A stretch of 64,000 bases of DNA from assembly GCA_937927845.1 (NCBI GenBank), contig CALFXE010000112.1, positions 1-64,000 on the forward strand, written 5' to 3'. The position numbers were made by a program, and so were the translations under genes. This DNA comes from an uncultured Paludibacter sp. Lineage in GTDB: Bacteria; Bacteroidota; Bacteroidia; Bacteroidales; Paludibacteraceae. The notes below the pieces were generated by a model. It made no database searches. It worked only from the letters and a program-made list of their open reading frames with translations, and was not told the DNA's origin. Below are positions 52,690 to 61,553 of this stretch, piece by piece. Every line of letters begins with the position of its first letter. Position 1 is the stretch's first letter.

Positions 52690-55600
52690 TTACTTTACAA
52701 TTATCTTCGATGTTTTAATCTGATTTTCATTTATGGATACCTTCACTAGATACAAACCTGGAGTTATAGGTGCATAAATATTACAATACGATGTATCTAC
52801 CGTTTTAGAAGATATTCTGCTTCCTGATAAATCTATGACTTCTACCGCTAGCTTACCGGTATTTTCCGTATGAATTGTTATTTCTTCTCCTCTTTTTACA
52901 TCTGAAGGATATATGAAGATTTCGTTATATTCTGAGGGAATAAACGCATTTACATCATCTTCTTTAGCATAACCGATATTGGCATCTAAGCGACCTCCTG
53001 CTTCAAAAAACATATACCATTTGCCATTATCATCCTGAATAAAATCAGGAGCGGCAATGCGAGTTGCTTTTGGTGCTCCTCCACTAATACTGAACATCGC
53101 ATCAGTGCTTTTTAAGTATTCTCCCCAATGAACTTCCATGTCAAAGCTTTCACCAACTTCTACCACTAACAAATGGTTTGTAACACCATGCACAAATACG
53201 AAATAACGTCCATCTTTTTCCATCAAGAAAGGTCCTGAAACATTGTTTCCATACGCACCTGTACCTCCACCGTCATAATTCGGTTTGATATCTGTCCCCG
53301 GTATTTTTTTATAATTTAAATCGGGTGAAATCAATGGTTTTGTTACAGGAGTCCAGTTTATTCCATCGGTAGAGTGCGCCCAGTATATTTTACGGATTTG
53401 ATTTTCTTGATTCATCAATAATATTACATATTTGTTTCCCAAACCGGGTATTTCGTGTTCGAATGCCTTGGCATAACTTGCCTCCGCACCGATTGGGGTA
53501 AACTGATAGGCAAAGAAAATGTAGGAACCAAAAGTCCAGTTAATTAAATCATCGCTTGTAGCGTAGTGCGACACTTCGTTAGGACCATGGAAATACATAA
53601 TGAATTTGTTCTGTACTTCGTTCCACATTACCTGACAACCCGATATATGTTTTTCGTAACCACTATTAACAATACTGCTTTGTGCGCCCGCCCAAGCAAA
53701 GTCCATAACCGTACCCGGTGTCATTCCCGGCGTGCCGTCATATTCAGTCCAAGGACCATCCAAGGTAGGAGCGGTAGAAAGATACATGCCGCCTGGATTG
53801 TCGTGTGGAGAATAATAAAGATAATAACGGTCTATCGGAGTGCCTCCGTTTTTAAATTTACCGTCAACCGTATATTTTTTTGAATCAACAATAGACGGGA
53901 AGATAAATTCTTTCTTTTCGGTCGTGTATTTATAATCCGCAATATCTTTGACATAACCGACAGGTTTCACTTGTGGAAGCATTTTGGTATCGAGTGGCGA
54001 CACGCCCACCACAACGTATTGCCTGCTTTTAGATCTGATTGTCTGATCTCCAATTTTGTCATCTGGTGCAGCAACTGTTATGACATATTTTCCAAGAGGA
54101 ACCGTTACAGGAATAGTCAAGTCGGTAGTACCTCTATTAGTATTTATCACAATTTCTATAGGATCGATTATTTCAGTGCCTTCTTCATTGCAGAACGAAG
54201 CTGTCAATTTTTCACCATTGAGAATGTTTATCGTATTCACTGTTATTCGGATAGTGCGCGCATTATTTTCCACATGGCTATCGGAAGATAAATCCATTGC
54301 TGTTATTTTCGGTTTATCGCCGGTAACAAGGTCACCTGTTCCCATCCGGACATACTCAATGTCCATATTGCAACGCTGCCACGATTCACCACCTATTTTA
54401 ACATTATTGTTACCGCTCTTATTAAATAAGGGTGCATCTTCAAAAATGAGTTCATCATTGACATAAACATCGTATTTTGTATTATCGGCATTGAAAACCA
54501 TACGATACACATGCCATTCGGAAGTCTTCAATGGAAATCTTGTTGTATAACTTGGACTTACTCCAGTTCCGTCCGCGATAGGCGAAGCGATATACCCGGT
54601 GTTCTCATCACCGTGTATAAGGCAAATAGACATTAATTTGTTATTTAATAAGAATCCTATCTGATTAGCTTCATAGCCGCCGTTACCATCGGGATACAAC
54701 TCTTTGTTGATGGCTTGTGTACGCGCCTTTACTTCATAAGTATAAGCGGTGTTAGCCGATATGCTTACTGCCGGCGAGATTAAAAATCCGTAAAAATTGC
54801 TTCCACCTGCCATAGTCTTAACGATATTCACATAACCGGTTTGCTGCGTTACGAAATTAGTGGGGACATTTCCACCTTTCTCCAAACTCCAAGACGGAGA
54901 AACATTCCATGCCTTTACCGAAAAATCTCTATCGAGGATATCCCAAGCTTGCACCGACAACGGATCTTTGATTTCGTATGGAACGGTTTGTGGTATTATA
55001 TCTACTCCATTAATCTGATTTTTTGCTGCAACTTTAATAAAATACACTCCTTCAGCGATATTTGCCGGAATAACAATATTAGTTGCAGCCATATTGTCTT
55101 CTACAGCAACCTCTACGGGGACTACTATTTCACTATCGTTTTTGTCAATAAGTGAAAATAATAGTTTTTCGCCATTATCAAATGAGGCTGTGTAGGCTGT
55201 TATAGAAACCGTCGTTTCTGTTCCTTGTACATGACTGTCACGTGACAATAAAATGGAAGAAATATGTGCTTTTGAAAAGAAATCTCCTGCTCCTACTTTC
55301 ACATATTCAATATCCACATTGCAACGATGCTGTGATTCGGCTCCAATATAAATTCCATTATAGTCGCTGTTGGTACCGCCTAATGCCCCCTCAAAAATCG
55401 GGGCTTCTACACCGCCCACGTAGACATCGTATTTCAAATCGGTGCGAAGAACGATGCGATAAATCTGCCATTCCGATGTATTCATCTTGTAAGCATTGGC
55501 AAAGTTCGATGTAACGCCAACGGATCCGTTTTCGGCATCGCCATACCGGAGATAGATAGGCGTAGTGGCTTTGTTTGCCAACCGAAGCGATAACTGGTTT

Positions 55601-55932
55601 GCCTCGAAATAAGTACCATCAGGATAAGCGGTTTTGTCAATAGGATTGACACGTGCTTTAATTTCAATGCTGTAGGCTCGACCATCCGTGATGTTGGCAA
55701 GTGCTGTAGCCGGCCTAAGCCATGCCCATCTGGCACTTGATCCTGTATTAGTTTTAGTGAAGTTTACATAACCACTTTTCTGTGACAAGACACTATTGGC
55801 TGAGCCACCTTCTGCTACCGCCCAATCTACACCCAAATCGGACATCGATTTATCTAAAATATCCCATGTTTGTGCAAATAAGGAATTACAAAGAAACAGG
55901 ATGAATGCGAGAAAAAAATTTATCTTTTTCAT
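52690..55932 (-). CDS. Secreted five-bladed-propeller glycosidase (GH43/GH117-like, family uncertain) with two shared modules and T9SS tail
   Basis: 1080 residues. Signal peptide (FFLAFILFLCNSLFAQ); shared module 1 (about 20-225), Ig-like domain 1 (about 230-325), shared module 2 (about 330-545), Ig-like domain 2 (about 550-645), propeller domain (about 650-1000) and T9SS CTD (about 1005-1080; APITPGLYLVKVSINENQ). The propeller has repeated acidic and aromatic segments (PGGMYLSTAPTLDGPW, CQVMWNEVQNKFIMYFHGPN, AAPDFIQDDNGKWYMFFEAG) as in GH43/GH117-like enzymes, but I cannot assign the family. It is a paralogue of the next gene upstream (56005-58332), which has a closely similar propeller. Confidence 0.8.
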   Translation of the reverse strand: MKKINFFLAFILFLCNSLFAQTWDILDKSMSDLGVDWAVAEGGSANSVLSQKSGYVNFTKTNTGSSARWAWLRPATALANITDGRAYSIEIKARVNPIDKTAYPDGTYFEANQLSLRLANKATTPIYLRYGDAENGSVGVTSNFANAYKMNTSEWQIYRIVLRTDLKYDVYVGGVEAPIFEGALGGTNSDYNGIYIGAESQHRCNVDIEYVKVGAGDFFSKAHISSILLSRDSHVQGTETTVSITAYTASFDNGEKLLFSLIDKNDSEIVVPVEVAVEDNMAATNIVIPANIAEGVYFIKVAAKNQINGVDIIPQTVPYEIKDPLSVQAWDILDRDFSVKAWNVSPSWSLEKGGNVPTNFVTQQTGYVNIVKTMAGGSNFYGFLISPAVSISANTAYTYEVKARTQAINKELYPDGNGGYEANQIGFLLNNKLMSICLIHGDENTGYIASPIADGTGVSPSYTTRFPLKTSEWHVYRMVFNADNTKYDVYVNDELIFEDAPLFNKSGNNNVKIGGESWQRCNMDIEYVRMGTGDLVTGDKPKITAMDLSSDSHVENNARTIRITVNTINILNGEKLTASFCNEEGTEIIDPIEIVINTNRGTTDLTIPVTVPLGKYVITVAAPDDKIGDQTIRSKSRQYVVVGVSPLDTKMLPQVKPVGYVKDIADYKYTTEKKEFIFPSIVDSKKYTVDGKFKNGGTPIDRYYLYYSPHDNPGGMYLSTAPTLDGPWTEYDGTPGMTPGTVMDFAWAGAQSSIVNSGYEKHISGCQVMWNEVQNKFIMYFHGPNEVSHYATSDDLINWTFGSYIFFAYQFTPIGAEASYAKAFEHEIPGLGNKYVILLMNQENQIRKIYWAHSTDGINWTPVTKPLISPDLNYKKIPGTDIKPNYDGGGTGAYGNNVSGPFLMEKDGRYFVFVHGVTNHLLVVEVGESFDMEVHWGEYLKSTDAMFSISGGAPKATRIAAPDFIQDDNGKWYMFFEAGGRLDANIGYAKEDDVNAFIPSEYNEIFIYPSDVKRGEEITIHTENTGKLAVEVIDLSGSRISSKTVDTSYCNIYAPITPGLYLVKVSINENQIKTSKIIVK

Positions 55933-55949
55933 GAATTTATATTTGAACT

Positions 55950-55980
55950 TTCACGGAGTTATTTGAATTTACTCCGTGAA
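55950..55980 (-). other. Intergenic hairpin between two propeller genes
   Basis: A perfect 10-base stem (55950-55959 TTCACGGAGT with 55971-55980 ACTCCGTGAA) around an 11-base loop, next to TAATTTGTTAA on the plus strand. A related hairpin with the same neighbouring word is at 58377-58399. It could be an attenuator, a partial terminator or an mRNA-stabilising element in the PUL transcript. Confidence 0.55.
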
Positions 55981-56004
55981 TAATTTGTTAATCAACTATT
56001 AGTT

Positions 56005-58332
56005 TTACTTTACCAAGATCTTAAATTCTTTCGACATATTATTATCTAAACGAACACTGAGTAAATATATCCCGACAGTAGCCGGTGCACCAAGCGTAAA
56101 CGTTTGATTTGAAATACTCTTACGGCTTATCTCATTTCCTGTAAGAGTATAAAGTACTACTTCCGATATAAGAGTACCTTCTGTACAAGAGGTAATCATC
56201 AAATCTTGACCGCTATTCAGCAAATTACCCGAAATGGATATTGATTCTGTATAAATCATTTTTTTAATCGCAGAACTCGTATCTTCTTCTTTAGCATAAG
56301 CGATATTAGCACCAAGACGGCTTCCTGCTTCAAAAAACATATACCATTTACCCGTATCATCTTGAATAAAATCAGGAGAAGCAATACGCGGAACGGCTAC
56401 CTTTTTCCCGTTGTTATCGGTATCAATCAGTACATCGGCTGCTTTCATATATTCACCCCAATGAATTTCCATATCAAAACTTTCTCCTACCTCAACAACC
56501 ATCATATTGCCGGCACTACCATGACAGAAAACAAAATAACGCCCATCTTTCACAAAGAGAGCCGGAGCTGCTACATTATTTCCAAACCCACCCTGATAGC
56601 TTGGTTTATGGTCGGTACCCGGAACTTTCTTATAATCTAAATCGGGCGCAATCAAAGGTTTTCTTACCGGTGTCCAATTCAATCCATCGACAGAGTGTGC
56701 CCAGTAGATTCTGCGAATTTGATTTTCCTGTACCATCGCCATTATAATGTATTTATTGTTCAGACCCGGTATTTCGTGTTCAAAGACTTTAGCATAGCTT
56801 GTTTCTTTGCCGCCTGCTGCAAATTGTGTTGCAGTCAGAATACTCGCTCCAAAAGTCCAATCCTTGAGATTATCGCTCGTGGCATAATGCGTGGTAGAAT
56901 TCGGACCATGGAAATACATAATATATTTGCTTATTTCATCATTCCATATTACCTGGCAAGCCGAAATATGATCGGCTGTATTAATATTGCTTCCTACAAC
57001 AGCCTTTGCCCAATTCAGATCTATAACCATATTCTGCTCTATCCATGGACCATCAAGCGTTGGAGCCGTAGAGAGATACATACCACCCGGATTTTCGTGT
57101 GGTGCATAAAAAAGATAATATCTTGCAATCGGTTCTTGCCCATTCAGGAATTTTTCATCAACAGTAAATTTTTTCGTATCGACTATAGAAGGAAAAATAA
57201 ACTCGTTCGATGAATTTTTATAAATATAGTCGTTCATCTCAATAACAAAACCAACAGGTTTTACCTGAGGAAACATTTTGGTTTCGAGAGGAGATACATC
57301 GGTCACAAAATACTCGAAACTTTTCGACTCTACCTCAACATCGCCAATTCTTCCACCAGGTGCAGAAACCTTGAGTTTATATTTGCCTTGTGGAATCGAG
57401 GCCGGAATAGTAAAATTAGCTTGTGCTATGTTGTTAGTTACCGTAAATTCTATTGGGTTCACTACAATCACTTTATTCTCATCTACAAGCGACACTTCAA
57501 GCTTTTGATCATCATCCATCAAAACCGTATAAGCCTGTACAGAGATAGTGCGTTCATTGCCTTCCACATGACTATCCGAACTTATCGAAATTGTAGATAT
57601 TCGCGACTGAGAATTAAAATCACCCGTACCCATTTTGGCATATTCCACATCAATATTGCAACGGTTACGTATATTCGCCCCAAAGCGAAGGATACTGGTT
57701 TGACTATCCATACCTATGGTAGATACACCTTCAAACGCCAATTTCCCATCTATATAAACATCATATTGAGTATTGTCGGCAGAAAGGACAAAGCGATAAA
57801 GATGCCATTCGGAAACATCAAAATAATACAAATCATCTTCATAAGGATCGATAGTAGCTTCGATATAAGCGTATCCTGTACCTTTTTCATTATCTTCGTC
57901 CGCATCAAATCTGAGATAAAGATCCATAACCTTTTTATTGATACGTGCCGAAATTAGATTAGATTCATACCCTACTCCTGATTCATCTGGAAACAGAGTT
58001 TTGTCTATTCTGTTTATGCGCGCCTTAAACTCAACGGTATAAGGTGTATTTGTAGTTACCGCTACATTCTGACTGTTTATTAACACAGAATGACTTAACC
58101 CTCCTACTCCTGTTTTAGTCAGATTCACAAAGCCACTTCCTTGCGTAATAGAGAAATCATTAGCTCCTATGTTGGTGCCTTTGTAATATGTCCAAGACTT
58201 ATTGGTGGTATTACCGCCGTCTTGATTCCATGTTGCCATCGATTTGTCGATAACATCCCATATTTCTTCTACTGCAAAAAGTTGATTTGTGAATAGAATG
58301 ATTAGTACGAGAATATAATTCAGTTTTTTCAT
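56005..58332 (-). CDS. Secreted five-bladed-propeller glycosidase (GH43/GH117-like, family uncertain) with one shared module and T9SS tail
   Basis: 775 residues from the Met at 58332, where the signal peptide begins (LNYILVLIILFTNQLFAVEE); a longer start 21 codons upstream has a hydrophilic extension and is unlikely. Order: shared module (about 20-245; WDVIDKSMATWN, NRCNIDVEYAKMGTGDF), Ig-like domain (about 250-345; EGNERTISVQAYTVLMDD), propeller (about 350-690; PGGMYLSTAPTLDGPW, SACQVIWNDEISKYIMYFHG, SPDFIQDDTGKWYMFFEAGS) and T9SS CTD (about 700-775; VGIYLLSVRLDNNM). It is a shorter paralogue of the downstream 1080-residue protein; the catalytic propellers are highly similar, so the pair probably acts on the same glycan. 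Confidence 0.82.
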   Translation of the reverse strand: MKKLNYILVLIILFTNQLFAVEEIWDVIDKSMATWNQDGGNTTNKSWTYYKGTNIGANDFSITQGSGFVNLTKTGVGGLSHSVLINSQNVAVTTNTPYTVEFKARINRIDKTLFPDESGVGYESNLISARINKKVMDLYLRFDADEDNEKGTGYAYIEATIDPYEDDLYYFDVSEWHLYRFVLSADNTQYDVYIDGKLAFEGVSTIGMDSQTSILRFGANIRNRCNIDVEYAKMGTGDFNSQSRISTISISSDSHVEGNERTISVQAYTVLMDDDQKLEVSLVDENKVIVVNPIEFTVTNNIAQANFTIPASIPQGKYKLKVSAPGGRIGDVEVESKSFEYFVTDVSPLETKMFPQVKPVGFVIEMNDYIYKNSSNEFIFPSIVDTKKFTVDEKFLNGQEPIARYYLFYAPHENPGGMYLSTAPTLDGPWIEQNMVIDLNWAKAVVGSNINTADHISACQVIWNDEISKYIMYFHGPNSTTHYATSDNLKDWTFGASILTATQFAAGGKETSYAKVFEHEIPGLNNKYIIMAMVQENQIRRIYWAHSVDGLNWTPVRKPLIAPDLDYKKVPGTDHKPSYQGGFGNNVAAPALFVKDGRYFVFCHGSAGNMMVVEVGESFDMEIHWGEYMKAADVLIDTDNNGKKVAVPRIASPDFIQDDTGKWYMFFEAGSRLGANIAYAKEEDTSSAIKKMIYTESISISGNLLNSGQDLMITSCTEGTLISEVVLYTLTGNEISRKSISNQTFTLGAPATVGIYLLSVRLDNNMSKEFKILVK

Positions 58333-58376
58333 ATTTAAATTATTTCTTTTTTGATTTTCTACTGTTTTATTATCCA

Positions 58377-58399
58377 CGGGACGATTTAAAGTCATCCCG
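58377..58399 (-). other. Intergenic hairpin before the 775-residue protein gene
   Basis: CGGGACGA (58377-58384) and TCATCCCG (58392-58399) form an 8-base stem with one mismatch and a 7-base loop. TAATTTGTTAA follows on the plus strand, as at 55981. It lies between the 645-residue and 775-residue protein genes. Confidence 0.45.
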
Positions 58400-58432
58400 C
58401 AGATAATTTGTTAACTTAAACTCTCATCAATC

Positions 58433-60370
58433 CTATTCAACAAAAATTTTAAAACCTTTCGATATGTTGTTGTCTAATCGAACATTAAGTATGTACATAC
58501 CGGAAACAGTAGGAGCTTGAAGCTCAAGGGCGTTGCCGGAAACAGATTTATGATACACTTCATTTCCTGTAAGACTGTAGATGGTCACTTCCGACAAAGA
58601 AGCTATATTAGCAACAGTTTTAACCGATAAAGTTTGTCCCTGACTTACTACATTCCTTGAAACTGATATTAAATCTGTATAATCTACAGAGTATATTCCT
58701 ACAGTAGTATCAATTTCTATTTCATATGCAATAGTTTTTGCTGCTACATTCACATCACCAATTTGATTATCTGGTACAGCAACTTTAACAAAGTATTGTC
58801 CTGATGGAGTATCCTCGGGAATTTCAATATTAGCAGTTGCGACATTGTCTGTTACAGTAGCCTCTACTGCAGCTACTATTTCAGTATCATTTTCATCAAC
58901 AAGTGAGAATAAAAGTATTTCATTGTTGTCGATTAATGATGTGTTGGCAGTTACCGTTATAGTTGACGAATTACCGATTACATGACTGTTATGTGATAAA
59001 GCGACAGTTGTAATTCTTGGTTTAGAAAAGAAATCACCTATTCCCAATTTAGCATATTCAATATCGAGATTACAACGATGTTGAGACTCAGCACCAAAAT
59101 ACACTCCATTTTGGTCTCCATTAGTTCCTCCTTTTTGACCCTCGAAGATAGGTTCTTCTATACCATCGATATAAACGTCATATTTTAAATCTGCATGCAA
59201 AACAATACGGTACACCTGCCATTCAGATGTGTTTATATTATATGCATTCGAACCATTGGATATGGTACTGATGGATCCAGTTTCCGCGTCACCATATCTG
59301 AGATAAATAGGCGTAGTGGCTGTATTAGCAAATCGAAGTGCAATTTGATTTGCCTCGAAGTAAGTGCCATCAGGGAAAGTGGTTTTATCTATTTCGTTGA
59401 CACGTGCTTTAACCTCAAGACTGTATGACTGGTCTTCTATTAAATTAGCAAGTGCAGTGGCAGGTCTCAACCAAGCCCATCTGGCACTGGCTCCTGTATT
59501 TGTTTTTGTAAAGTTAACGAAATTGTCTCCCAAAGTCATAACGCTAGCAGCAGATCCGCCTTGAGCTAATGCCCAAGCTCGATTCGTGTCAGATCCATCA
59601 TCCTGATTCCAAGTTAGCATCGATTTGTCAAGTATATTCCACTGTGAAGGTGCTACAACAGTGTTGAAATCACCTGTCCCCATTTTAGCATATTCAAGAT
59701 CAATATCGCAACGTGCTCGTTCGGAGGCTGATCCCATACGAAGAATATTAGTTCCACTCATGGCAGTTGTTGGAGCATCTTTGAAAATCAACTCTCCATC
59801 AATGAATAGATCAAATTTTGTAGCATCTTCAGAAAGTATAAATCGATAAACTCTCCATTCTGAAATATCCACAGCCACCCGGTTTTCTACTTCATTAGGA
59901 AAAGTTGACTCCAATGTAACATATCCATTATTACTCTCATCATAAGCGAGATAAAGATTAGGAGCACGATTGTTGATTCTTGCTGAAAGCAAATTTAGCT
60001 CCCAACCACCAGTTCCTGCTACATCCGGAAACGCTTCTTTATCTATCGGATTTATGCGTACTTTATATTCAAATGTATAAGCTGTATTCGATGCTACTGT
60101 TAGTGCTGCACAATTTATCATAGCACTGTTTTGTGTAGCTTCTGCATGTGTTTTTGTAAGATTCACAAAACCTTCTTCTTGAGTAAGCGAGTACCCGGTT
60201 GGTACTTTCTTTAGGTTATTACCTATGTACGATGTCCAAGCTTTATTAGTAGGAAGACCCTCATCTTCATTCCATGGATCCATCACTTTGTCCATCAGAT
60301 CCCACGTTCCTGTGGCAAATAAATTACCGACTGCAAAAATCAATACGAGAATAAAGTTAATTTTTTTCAT
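58433..60370 (-). CDS. Secreted T9SS protein with two shared modules and no recognised catalytic domain
   Basis: 645 residues. Signal peptide (NFILVLIFAVGNLFAT); shared module 1 (about 20-240; WDLMDKVMDPWN ... RARCDIDLEYAKMGTGDF), shared module 2 (about 245-455; WNILDKSMLTWNQDD ... HRCNLDIEYAKLGIGDF), an Ig-like domain (about 460-555; NSSTITVTANTSLIDNN) and a T9SS CTD (about 565-645; VSGMYILNVRLDNNIS). It is built entirely from parts that accompany the catalytic domains of its neighbours, so it may be a surface glycan-binding or scaffold protein. It is the first of the five T9SS genes in transcription order. Confidence 0.82.
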   Translation of the reverse strand: MKKINFILVLIFAVGNLFATGTWDLMDKVMDPWNEDEGLPTNKAWTSYIGNNLKKVPTGYSLTQEEGFVNLTKTHAEATQNSAMINCAALTVASNTAYTFEYKVRINPIDKEAFPDVAGTGGWELNLLSARINNRAPNLYLAYDESNNGYVTLESTFPNEVENRVAVDISEWRVYRFILSEDATKFDLFIDGELIFKDAPTTAMSGTNILRMGSASERARCDIDLEYAKMGTGDFNTVVAPSQWNILDKSMLTWNQDDGSDTNRAWALAQGGSAASVMTLGDNFVNFTKTNTGASARWAWLRPATALANLIEDQSYSLEVKARVNEIDKTTFPDGTYFEANQIALRFANTATTPIYLRYGDAETGSISTISNGSNAYNINTSEWQVYRIVLHADLKYDVYIDGIEEPIFEGQKGGTNGDQNGVYFGAESQHRCNLDIEYAKLGIGDFFSKPRITTVALSHNSHVIGNSSTITVTANTSLIDNNEILLFSLVDENDTEIVAAVEATVTDNVATANIEIPEDTPSGQYFVKVAVPDNQIGDVNVAAKTIAYEIEIDTTVGIYSVDYTDLISVSRNVVSQGQTLSVKTVANIASLSEVTIYSLTGNEVYHKSVSGNALELQAPTVSGMYILNVRLDNNISKGFKIFVE

Positions 60371-60549
60371 GACATTTGTTTTTTAAATTAATAATTTGTT
60401 TTTTAAGTTTAACATTAATAAGTCAAATCTTCACACTTGACATATAAAGCGGTTCATTATCAAGTGCTTTGATCTCTATCAAAGGGTGTTTTGTGTGGAT
60501 TTTTATTTTCCTAATTATATATCTTTTGTAATTAAACTATTACTTTAAT
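60371..60549 (-). promoter_or_regulatory. Gap with two consecutive hairpins between the GH43 gene and the T9SS array
   Basis: Hairpin A pairs CACTTGA (60434-60440) with TCAAGTG (60460-60466), and hairpin B pairs CTTTGAT (60467-60473) with ATCAAAG (60478-60484) around a 4-base loop. This could terminate or attenuate the susCD/GH43 transcript before the T9SS array. No -7 box was found on the minus strand here. Confidence 0.5.
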
Positions 60550-61551
60550 TCATGAGAAGCGAGGACTTGAAGCATTTAGAGATGGTGATCCACCTTCAAC
60601 ATAGGGCCATCCTTTAGCATCCCATTTTACTTGATTTAAAAGTAAAACTCTACATTGGGGATTGTCGACATCCACACCGTGCAAAAATATCCAATCGTTA
60701 TTGCTTTTGTCTTGCACTATTTGAGAGCAATGTCCATTACCTACAAACCGCTCATTAGAACCTATTACCCGTGTATAATTACCATCCAACATCCTTTTGT
60801 CATCTTTATTGGTATAAGGACCGAATAGCGATTTTGATCTACCAACCACTAATTGATACGTACTCTCAATACCTTTACAACAAGAGCCTACAGACGCAAA
60901 CATATAGTAATAATCGTCTCTTTTGTGAATATATGTACCTTCAAAAAGGCTTCCTGCGATCTGCCATATTTTAGCATCTGGCTTTAAGGATAAGCCATCA
61001 TCGGTTAATTCTGTAGCATATATTCCTCTAAAGCTTCCCCAAAATAAATACTTCTTTCCTTCATCTTCAATATAGAAAGGATCAATAGAGTTTTTAATAC
61101 CGATTTCATCGCTTCTGAACAACTTCCCTTTATCCATAAAGGGTCCTTCAGGATTATCCGATACGGCAACTCCAATACCACATGTCCATTCTTCTCCCAA
61201 CACCGACATCGAATAATACAATACATACCTGCCATTGATATAGTTGATTTCCGGTGCACTGATACTACCTTCCGGTTCAAGTTTAGGACGCGACTCATCA
61301 GTAAAAGCAGTACCAATAAATTGCCAGTCAATCAAATTTGATGATTTGTAGATTGGAACATTACGGATATCTTCAGTGCCATACAAATAAAATGTACCGT
61401 CGAGTGTTTTCATTATTGTAGGATCCGGTGTGCTTATCGACAACACCGGATTATAATACTCATTCGTAATCGCTCCGGAATTTGAACATCCAAAGCTTAC
61501 AAATTGAAAAAATAAGATTATGTATGACAATATCCTTTTCATGAACTTCAA
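60550..61551 (-). CDS. GH43-family glycosidase lipoprotein (arabinanase/xylosidase-type)
   Basis: 333 residues. A signal peptide with a Cys (FFQFVSFGCSNSG) suggests a lipoprotein. The five-bladed propeller has the three GH43 acidic residues in typical settings: STPDPTIMK (general base Asp43), NSIDPFYIEDEG (pKa modulator Asp) and GSLFEGTYIHKRDD (general acid Glu). GH43 enzymes cleave alpha-L-arabinofuranosidic or beta-xylosidic bonds; the sub-family cannot be decided. It starts in the SusD end region (3 bases after the SusD stop) and is cotranscribed with susCD. It has no T9SS tail, unlike the genes downstream. Confidence 0.9.
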   Translation of the reverse strand: MKFMKRILSYIILFFQFVSFGCSNSGAITNEYYNPVLSISTPDPTIMKTLDGTFYLYGTEDIRNVPIYKSSNLIDWQFIGTAFTDESRPKLEPEGSISAPEINYINGRYVLYYSMSVLGEEWTCGIGVAVSDNPEGPFMDKGKLFRSDEIGIKNSIDPFYIEDEGKKYLFWGSFRGIYATELTDDGLSLKPDAKIWQIAGSLFEGTYIHKRDDYYYMFASVGSCCKGIESTYQLVVGRSKSLFGPYTNKDDKRMLDGNYTRVIGSNERFVGNGHCSQIVQDKSNNDWIFLHGVDVDNPQCRVLLLNQVKWDAKGWPYVEGGSPSLNASSPRFS

Positions 61552-61553
61552 TT

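Noticed and set aside
53566..57957. Plus-strand frames opposite the propeller genes
   Set aside because: They are antisense to well-supported genes and have no recognisable domain or promoter.
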